IMG/VR virus record: IMGVR_UViG_3300008110_005146
Coordinates: 1-26,171 of that record
DNA: 26,171 nt
Source of the DNA: a virus
Strand: one strand, 5' to 3'
Shown: positions 18,549 through 23,864 of the stretch, in pieces
Layout of the letters: every line of letters starts with the position of its first letter
Position numbering within the stretch: position 1 is the first letter of the stretch
The notes under the pieces: generated by a model
The model's input: the letters and a program-made list of their open reading frames with translations, nothing else
The model's database searches: none
What the model was told of the DNA's origin: nothing
Program-made: the position numbers and the translations under genes

Positions 18549-19828
18549 TTAACTCTCCTTATCCATATTTGCCATCCACGATTTAAAATTTCAATATATG
18601 GATTAAAAACATTTAAAAATGAATCAATTGCAACCCTAGGAGCAAAAGTATTTCCGTCTGGATGGGTCCATTCATAATCATCAAATGCCATAATGCCTCC
18701 AACTTTTAACAAGTCCCAAGATAATACAGCATCTGACAATACGGTATTTGCAGTATGGTCTCCATCTATATATATAAAATCAAAAGATTGTGATCTATTA
18801 TTAAGCAGCCATTCCTGACTAGTAACCTTATTTTTATCTACTTTGTGCTTAAATGGCTCTATTCTTTTATCAAATTTTTCCTCTACTGCACCCATTGTAA
18901 ATTTTTCTTTTAGTTCTCCAGCATGCTCTAAACTACCAGCCCAGGTATCTACACAAACCAATCTAGATGAGTTTGAAGTAAGTATGTTTTCCAGCATATA
19001 TACCGCACTATCTCCTGTAAATGATCCTATTTCTAAAAATAATAAATTATCTTTATTTTTGTATTCGGCAAGCATGCTTTCAAAATTTGTACTAGCTTTA
19101 ATTCCATCAAACCAATTTGGAAATTCAATTTCTTTAGTTGGTTCTATATTATACGCATGTATATATTTTTCTTGCCCTGGCTCTCCACCCCATTTTTTTA
19201 CATAATGATCATATATACTTCCCACTTGAGAATCCCAAGTCTTTTGTTCTTTTGCATCTTTTAGAGTTGCTGATCCTACGTGGGAAACTCCGCCAACTTT
19301 TTCCATTGGAACATAAGTTATTTCTCTGTCAGTTATTTCTTTAATAATATAACCCTTTGATCTAACTCTCCTATAATAATCGTTATCTAGCAAATATCCA
19401 TTTTGTTGAAATGGCCATTGATCATCTCCCCATGGACCAATATCTTTACAAGCTTTTGTATTAAATGCACATAAAACATCATAATTTGTAAAAATTACTC
19501 CCCAATTTTCTGAAAGTGTCTCTGCGTATCTTATTAGTTCGACGTCCGTGTCATCATGTACTTCACCATCATTATGCATAAAAGAATAAAAATCAAAATT
19601 GTTATCTATAGCGTATTGTCTCATCATATTTTGAGTTTCAGTAAATGTCATTCTGCGTTCAGGTTGCCATACTCTAAATTGTGTTCCACTATATATTTCT
19701 AAAGGTATCTCTTTTTCAGAATTATTAAATATAATATACTCATTATAAAGATCTAGTTTAATACTTTTTACAGCTTTTTCTAATAAATCAAATCTATTAA
19801 CTACTGGCACAAATATAAATTTTTTCAT
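18545..19828 (-). CDS. Glycosyltransferase-methyltransferase fusion protein
   Basis: 427 aa in two parts. Residues 1-220 resemble a GT-A family 2 glycosyltransferase: MKKFIFVPVVNRFDLLEKAV opening, MMRQYAIDNNFDFYSFMHND leading to the metal-site region H85-N-D87, VIFTNYDVLCAFN, and acceptor-side GPWGDDQWPFQQNGYLLDND. Residues about 255-427 are a class I SAM methyltransferase of the Methyltransf_24 type: motif I FLEIGSFTGDSAVYM (264-278), CVDTW, FIYIDGDHTANTVLSDA (351-367) and VGGIMAFDDY. The fusion would transfer a sugar and methylate the same or a neighbouring glycan. Phage or host surface decoration is likeliest; DNA-base glycosylation is a weaker alternative. No Shine-Dalgarno; start coupled by ATGA to the HTH gene. 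Confidence 0.85.
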   Translation of the reverse strand: MKKFIFVPVVNRFDLLEKAVKSIKLDLYNEYIIFNNSEKEIPLEIYSGTQFRVWQPERRMTFTETQNMMRQYAIDNNFDFYSFMHNDGEVHDDTDVELIRYAETLSENWGVIFTNYDVLCAFNTKACKDIGPWGDDQWPFQQNGYLLDNDYYRRVRSKGYIIKEITDREITYVPMEKVGGVSHVGSATLKDAKEQKTWDSQVGSIYDHYVKKWGGEPGQEKYIHAYNIEPTKEIEFPNWFDGIKASTNFESMLAEYKNKDNLLFLEIGSFTGDSAVYMLENILTSNSSRLVCVDTWAGSLEHAGELKEKFTMGAVEEKFDKRIEPFKHKVDKNKVTSQEWLLNNRSQSFDFIYIDGDHTANTVLSDAVLSWDLLKVGGIMAFDDYEWTHPDGNTFAPRVAIDSFLNVFNPYIEILNRGWQIWIRRVK

Positions 19829-19971
19829 CTTTTTTTAATTAACCCAAACTGCTCTAAATATCTCTGTATGGTCATTGCAGAAACATTACATTCTTTACTA
19901 ATTTCAGTAACTGTCTTTTTTTGCACTATATATCTACGATATAACCAATCTTTACTTTGATACAATTTCAT
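19825..19971 (-). CDS. Minimal helix-turn-helix protein, 48 aa
   Basis: ATG at 19971 overlaps the resolvase stop (ATGA) and its TGA overlaps the next ATG the same way. MKLYQSKDWLYRRYIVQKKT is followed by VTEISKECNVSAMTIQRYLE and FGLIKKR: a tri-helical homeodomain-like HTH, with the turn at CNVSA and recognition helix MTIQRYLEQ. Such domains also occur at the C-terminus of homing endonucleases and recombinases; here it is alone. It could be a small regulator or the relic of a larger protein. Confidence 0.78.
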   Translation of the reverse strand: MKLYQSKDWLYRRYIVQKKTVTEISKECNVSAMTIQRYLEQFGLIKKR

Positions 19972-20534
19972 CTTTTAGTTAATACTTCATTTGAATAATG
20001 TGCAATTCCAAATGCATCTGCTACATCAAAATCATTTAGCAATAAATTATATTTATTGTTAAAATAATCTACAGTTCTTTGTTTACGCATATTGCGTAAT
20101 TGATTTTTGTACCAAGAGTCTGCATATCCTGGATTCTTTAATCTTATTGCAGACTTTTCATCTTTCGTTGGATTTTTGTTGCCAATATGCGCCTGCCATG
20201 CGGATGGGCTAATTGTAATAACTTTAGCGCCAGTAGACATAAGCTCAGCAATAACAACTCCATAGACATAAGATAATTTTATCACAGCATCTGGAGATCT
20301 GACAAGTACTGCGCCTTCAACTACAATATAATCTGATTTTAATTCATTTAACATTGCATTCATTTTAACTTTAGCGTCATATATTTTTTCATATATATCT
20401 GCACCAGTAAATTCTATTTTTCCCCATTTTAAAGGAATATTTTTTTCCATTAAACAAAATGCAACTGAGTTTGTGGAGGCATCGATTCCCAAAACTTTAT
20501 TTGCTTTGGTTTTAACAAGATTAGCTAAGGTCAC
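19968..20534 (-). CDS. RuvC-like Holliday-junction resolvase
   Basis: 188 aa from GTG 20534. RNase H-fold acidic residues in the RuvC order: D18 (LGIDASTNSVAF), E73 (YIVVEGAVLV), D170 and D173 (FDVADAFGIA). VITISPSAWQAHIGNK is the usual segment before the final helix. It should cut four-way junctions, clearing recombination and replication branches before packaging. Overlaps the upstream zinc-finger gene by 14 nt. Its neighbours (Cas4-like nuclease, RecA) make a recombination module. Family call firm, substrate specificity inferred. Confidence 0.9.
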   Translation of the reverse strand: MTLANLVKTKANKVLGIDASTNSVAFCLMEKNIPLKWGKIEFTGADIYEKIYDAKVKMNAMLNELKSDYIVVEGAVLVRSPDAVIKLSYVYGVVIAELMSTGAKVITISPSAWQAHIGNKNPTKDEKSAIRLKNPGYADSWYKNQLRNMRKQRTVDYFNNKYNLLLNDFDVADAFGIAHYSNEVLTKR

Positions 20535-20799
20535 CTAATATTCTCCATATCATTGTTTTACTTTCATATGTAATATTTTTTTCACATATTGAACAAATAT
20601 TAGACTGATTATACCTGCTTAACTTTGTTTTACAATTTTTACAATGTCTTACCGCTCCATTTTTTATAGCTTTTTTTTCGTAATATTTTTCCATGATTCT
20701 ACGATTAGTTGCTATTCTGCAGCATTCATCTGTACAATATTTTTGATTATGAGTCTTTGGAGTAAATTCTTTTTTACATTCTATATTTAAACAAATCAT
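20521..20799 (-). CDS. Double zinc-finger protein, 92 aa
   Basis: Two Cys sets: C3/C8 with C22/C26 (CLNIEC, KYCTDECC) and C53/C56 with C69/C72 (HCKNC, ICSIC). The first half (FTPKTHNQKYCTDECCRIAT, then NRRIMEKYYEKKA) is the pattern of small phage/bacterial zinc fingers that resemble HNH-associated or MYM-type fingers. ATGA overlap with the Cas4-like gene. DNA or RNA binding is likely given the replication context, not proven. Confidence 0.85.
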   Translation of the reverse strand: MICLNIECKKEFTPKTHNQKYCTDECCRIATNRRIMEKYYEKKAIKNGAVRHCKNCKTKLSRYNQSNICSICEKNITYESKTMIWRILGDLS

Positions 20800-21572
20800 A
20801 TTGTTGGAACCTCATATGGCTCTATTTGAACTGTTCCAGTTTCCATAGACCAGCAATCTTTTTTAATTGGACAATACTTACAGGTTGATGTCGATTTTGT
20901 AAATGGCCTCATTGGAATACCTCCATCTTTAAAGTTATCCCATACTTCACATAGCCATGTAAAAGTATCTTCAATTATTTTTTTATTTCTATCATTCATT
21001 TGAACTGGTATTAAAAGAACTTCTTGTGTATTTTTATTTTCATATAAAAAGAATCCTTCTTTAGCATCTGTAAGTTTCATGTAGGTAAGGAGTTGTAATA
21101 AATGATTAACAGCTGGTTTCATTTCTGCCTGTCTTGTATCCCAAACTTCTTGCTTAGCAGTTTTAATTTCTCCAATAACTTCAGTACCTTTCCAATCCAA
21201 AACAAGGTCTATAAATCCTCGTATTGGCGGATATTCATTAATAATTTCTTTTTCTACTTTTTTTAAAACACCAGTAGACTCAATAAGTTTTTGTAATCTT
21301 TCGTGAGCTTGAGTTCCCTGTGCCATATTTGCTACTGCAACTGAATCGTTTTCATCAATAAATCCAACACCACTAAATGCCAGATACCAATATCTAGGAC
21401 ATTTACCATGACCGTATCCAATAGTACTTGGACTAAATGATGTTTTTGTCATAATTTGATCGCCACGTTTTGTTGCTAAATAAGCATCATCAAGCATTTT
21501 TGCAAAATCACTAGGATCAAATTCTCCAGTTACTTTTTTAAATTTTAAATTACTTACTATTTCTCTACCCAT
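20796..21572 (-). CDS. PD-(D/E)XK nuclease, Cas4/RecB-like with Fe-S cysteines
   Basis: 258 aa from ATG 21572, which gives an 8-nt overlap seen at other junctions here; ATG 21599 (267 aa) would overlap by 35 nt and is less likely. Neither has a good Shine-Dalgarno. Nuclease core: H90 (GTQAHERL), D122 (IRGFIDLVLD), E135-x-K137 (GEIKTAKQ) and the QLLTY motif near 160-164. Four Cys, C58 (GKCPRYWY) and C231/C234/C240 (CKYCPIKKDC), are placed as the 4Fe-4S ligands of Cas4/AddB-type nucleases. It likely resects DNA ends for RecA-mediated recombination. No CRISPR array or cas gene is nearby, so adaptation is not implied. Confidence 0.9.
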   Translation of the reverse strand: MGREIVSNLKFKKVTGEFDPSDFAKMLDDAYLATKRGDQIMTKTSFSPSTIGYGHGKCPRYWYLAFSGVGFIDENDSVAVANMAQGTQAHERLQKLIESTGVLKKVEKEIINEYPPIRGFIDLVLDWKGTEVIGEIKTAKQEVWDTRQAEMKPAVNHLLQLLTYMKLTDAKEGFFLYENKNTQEVLLIPVQMNDRNKKIIEDTFTWLCEVWDNFKDGGIPMRPFTKSTSTCKYCPIKKDCWSMETGTVQIEPYEVPTI

Positions 21573-21906
21573 TGTATCTAACGACATACTTGAGAGCATC
21601 TACAAGTTTATCTATAGACTCCTTTACTGAATAATAAACATTCTTTTTATTGTTGTTTTCTGTACCAGCTTTGTCTTTCATAATAGTAGAATACACAGAT
21701 GCTAGTACTGCAAATTTAGTTGACATAGCTTGTAATTCCATAATTAAATGTGGAGCTTTAGCAGATGGGACATCTGGGTTCATTAATAACTTTACTACAA
21801 TTGCTAAGCATTTATCTAAATGCTCATCTTTCATAAACTCATGTAAATCATTAAATTCTGTTATATCACTAATAAGCTCTAAAGTATTTTTTGATTCCAA
21901 TGTCAT
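21565..21906 (-). CDS. Helical protein of the recombination block, 113 aa
   Basis: Acidic start (MTLESKNTLELISDITEFND), then long helices rich in Met, Ala and Leu (KCLAIVVKLLMNPDV, PHLIMELQAMSTKFAVLASV) and a C-terminal helix YSVKESIDKLVDALKYVVRY. No Cys, no catalytic motif. ATGA overlap with the 46-aa gene and 8-nt overlap with the Cas4-like gene. Position between recA and Cas4-like nuclease hints at a recombination accessory or ssDNA-related role, untested. Confidence 0.82.
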   Translation of the reverse strand: MTLESKNTLELISDITEFNDLHEFMKDEHLDKCLAIVVKLLMNPDVPSAKAPHLIMELQAMSTKFAVLASVYSTIMKDKAGTENNNKKNVYYSVKESIDKLVDALKYVVRYNG

Positions 21907-22043
21907 TTTTTAATCCTTTTTTCTTTAGGAAATGGTCCCATGTCAGCTTTTATAGTTCCATCTTTTCTAAGTCTGACTATTCTGCCATCTTTAATTTGCA
22001 TTGGATTAAATCCATCATGTCTTTTATATCTTCCGCTAGACAT
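21903..22043 (-). CDS. Small basic protein, 46 aa
   Basis: ATG at 22043 overlaps the upstream stop by 8 nt (ATGTCTAG) and the frame ends ATGA onto the next gene. MSSGRYKRHDGFNPMQIKDG, then RIVRLRKDGTIKADMGPFPK and a lysine-rich end: very basic, with a possible beta-hairpin. Coding is supported by both junctions and gap filling. Nucleic-acid binding would fit the charge; no family recognised. Confidence 0.74.
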   Translation of the reverse strand: MSSGRYKRHDGFNPMQIKDGRIVRLRKDGTIKADMGPFPKEKRIKK

Positions 22044-22344
22044 TATCTGCCTCCCATCTTTCTACTAGTTGTTCTAATAAAGACCATTCGATTACTGCTA
22101 ACCTGATTTTGCTACTAGATGAGCCAAGGATGAGTTTGAGTACTGGATATTTATCCCTACTAACTTTAAAAGTATCTGTACAGATCTTAGCCCAAATACT
22201 TTGCGAAATAGAGATTGACTTTTCGTACTCTTTATAATCCACCACAAAATTTCTCCACTGTGCGTCACCCTTTTGATAATCACCACGTCCGCTATTTTTG
22301 TGTTGCTTCGCCCCATCTCTTTTCGCTTCCGACCTTTCTGACAT
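22036..22344 (-). CDS. Basic protein with possible PD-(D/E)XK nuclease-like core, 102 aa
   Basis: Very charged start (MSERSEAKRDGAKQHKNSGR), then GDYQKGDAQWRNFVVDYKEY, a helix ISISQSIWAKICTDTFKV, strand VLKLILGSS and strand KIRLAVIEWSLLEQLVE. The order strand-DYK-helix-strand (V-D35?-Y-K in FVVDYKEY) resembles the (D/E)xK half of PD-(D/E)XK resolvases such as Hjc, with GD in QKGDA as a possible first acid. Overall length fits a minimal fold. The call rests on pattern only; an unrelated DNA-binding protein is the alternative. One-base overlap with the CxxC gene. Confidence 0.75.
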   Translation of the reverse strand: MSERSEAKRDGAKQHKNSGRGDYQKGDAQWRNFVVDYKEYEKSISISQSIWAKICTDTFKVSRDKYPVLKLILGSSSSKIRLAVIEWSLLEQLVERWEADNV

Positions 22345-22535
22345 TATGCGTTAACCTTTATTTGATTTGCATGACCTTGTGGACAAGTCCAAGACATTAT
22401 AAATGTTAATGGATCCCAAAATGCTTCTGCTGCATCTTCATTACATTTTGAACATGGCTTTACCCCAGATATTTTTTGTAATTCTGCATTATGTAATTTT
22501 TCTGGTTTATGAAAAAATTCATTAAGATTTGGCAT
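22344..22535 (-). CDS. Zinc-ribbon protein next to RecA, 63 aa
   Basis: CSKC (C28, C31) and CPQGH (C51, H55) about 20 residues apart, with an aromatic segment between (EAFWDPLTFIMSWTC): a C2CH zinc ribbon. N-terminal 25 residues are helical and charged. Overlaps recA by 14 nt and the next gene by one base. Function unknown. Confidence 0.83.
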   Translation of the reverse strand: MPNLNEFFHKPEKLHNAELQKISGVKPCSKCNEDAAEAFWDPLTFIMSWTCPQGHANQIKVNA

Positions 22536-23526
22536 TTATTTCCTCAATTAACTTATTAGTTACATCTAGGTTATCTCTTAAATATTGTACAGCTTTTGCT
22601 CTTCCTTGAAATCGCTCTCCATTAACCGTATACCAGGCTCCACCTTTTTCAACAATGCCACACATTTCTGCAACATCAAGAGTTTCTCCAACCCTATCTA
22701 CACCAATTACTTCTCCTTGGTAATAGAAGTCATATTGACCAGATAAGTTTGGTGGTCCAAGTTTGTTGTAATCAATAATCCAATTAACTGGCCTTCCGAC
22801 TCGTTGCTCAATGATTTTGTCGCCCACTTTAATACCAGCTTTAATAGCATTAGCTTCAGCTTCAGAAGACCAAAGCTTAATGACAGTGGATGAGAAGAAT
22901 TTAACTGCCATTCCTCCCGTTGGTATGTGTGAGGCATGCATAGAGCCAAATTGGTTTCTTTGTTGGGAAATGAGAACAAGTAATGTGTTTTTGTTTGCAT
23001 AGTTTAACATTTTGACTGCGTGGGTCATATCCTTTGCTTCAGCGCCTATCTGTTTGGTATCCTGTAAATCTTTCATTTCATTGCCATCTTTTTCAAAATA
23101 AATTGCTGGAAGAAGTGCTGATATCGAATCTACAACAATTAAATCTACGCCAGCATCCATAAGTTTTGTAGCAACGTCAACCATATCGTTAACTGTTTTA
23201 GCAGAAGAATAAATTAACTTAGAAGAATCTACCCCTAAAGTTTCAGCCCATGTCTGATCATAAGAAGCTTCTGCATCTATCCATGCACAAGACTTTCCTT
23301 CTTTTTGTGCTAAGGCTATCATTTGTAAACAGAAAGAAGATTTTCCAGCAGATTTATTTCCCCATACTAAAACTTGTCTTCCAAAACCAAGCCCACCCTT
23401 TAATGCCATATTTAAACCTATGCTTGGAGTAAGTTGTTTTTCTACTTTAACATCTTGTGCTGATTGAACTCTTGCCCTTGTTTTTGGATCTAATTTTGAT
23501 AATACTTCATCTATTAAAATTGTCAT
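22522..23526 (-). CDS. recA: RecA-family recombinase
   Basis: 334 aa, close to bacterial RecA (about 350). Walker A GNKSAGKSS (56-64), catalytic-Glu region IDAEASYD (83-90), Walker B DLIVVDSISALLP (128-140), L1/L2 area with SQQRNQFGSM and IPTGGMAVKFFSS. The C-terminal lobe (YTVNGERFQGRAKAVQYLRD) is short. It forms filaments on ssDNA and catalyses strand exchange, here probably with the Cas4-like nuclease and RuvC-like resolvase. An extended -10 lies about 20 nt upstream, inside a small overlapping gene. The Shine-Dalgarno is weak (AAGAAAG). Confidence 0.95.
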   Translation of the reverse strand: MTILIDEVLSKLDPKTRARVQSAQDVKVEKQLTPSIGLNMALKGGLGFGRQVLVWGNKSAGKSSFCLQMIALAQKEGKSCAWIDAEASYDQTWAETLGVDSSKLIYSSAKTVNDMVDVATKLMDAGVDLIVVDSISALLPAIYFEKDGNEMKDLQDTKQIGAEAKDMTHAVKMLNYANKNTLLVLISQQRNQFGSMHASHIPTGGMAVKFFSSTVIKLWSSEAEANAIKAGIKVGDKIIEQRVGRPVNWIIDYNKLGPPNLSGQYDFYYQGEVIGVDRVGETLDVAEMCGIVEKGGAWYTVNGERFQGRAKAVQYLRDNLDVTNKLIEEINAKS

Positions 23527-23650
23527 TTTTTTCTTTCTTTTCTCTTATTATATCATTAAAGTAAAATTTTGTTTTTTCATAGGAGAAATCATTTGATCTC
23601 TTATTTAAAACAGGGGGGGCTGGCTCCTCGATATTATTCTGTAGGAGCAT
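23507..23650 (-). CDS. Small protein overlapping recA, 47 aa
   Basis: ATG at 23650 to TGA at 23507-23509, overlapping the upstream gene by 17 nt and recA by 20 nt (20-nt overlaps occur at three other junctions here). Sequence MLLQNNIEEPAPPVLNKRSN, then DFSYEKTKFYFNDIIREKKE. A seven-C run (minus strand, 23613-23619) encodes the APP segment and could shift frame if miscounted. No Shine-Dalgarno close to the ATG. The protein-like composition and full use of the gap favour coding. Confidence 0.58.
   Translation of the reverse strand: MLLQNNIEEPAPPVLNKRSNDFSYEKTKFYFNDIIREKKEKNDNFNR
23547..23555 (-). promoter_or_regulatory. Extended -10 promoter before recA
   Basis: TGATATAAT (23547-23555) with no good -35. 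Start expected near 23540, giving a leader of about 14 nt for recA. It lies within the 47-aa gene 23507-23650. Confidence 0.6.
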
Positions 23651-23864
23651 CCTGATTATCAGTTGATTGTTCAATATTCTCCTTTAATTGAAATATAAAT
23701 TCTTTTCCTTCTTCATTATACTCAACATTTAAATTTTTTTGTTCATTACCTGCATTTAAAAATACATCAATTGGAATTTTAACTATGTTTTGTGTTTCTA
23801 AAATAGCTAATAAAATTTTTGTAGCATTCATTGCTTCAAATACTTCATTTGGAGTTTTATTCAT
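23634..23864 (-). CDS. Acidic small protein after the polymerase, 76 aa
   Basis: ATG at 23864 overlaps the polymerase stop as ATGA. MNKTPNEVFEAMNATKILLA is a helix, followed by a beta-rich middle (VKIPIDVFLNAGNEQKNL, NVEYNEEGKEFIFQLKEN) and an acidic polar tail (IEQSTDNQDAPTE). The helix-strand-strand layout is compact, without Cys or catalytic motif. Coupling suggests a polymerase accessory role, unproven. Confidence 0.82.
   Translation of the reverse strand: MNKTPNEVFEAMNATKILLAILETQNIVKIPIDVFLNAGNEQKNLNVEYNEEGKEFIFQLKENIEQSTDNQDAPTE

Noticed and set aside
20796-21572. Cas4-like gene as evidence of a CRISPR-Cas system
   Set aside because: No cas1/cas2 and no repeat array in the window; stand-alone Cas4/RecB-like nucleases are usual in phage recombination modules.
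23568-23609. Short peptide beginning MISPMKKQNFTLMI near the recA promoter
   Set aside because: Only 14 codons, no good initiation site, and it conflicts with the 47-aa frame and promoter.
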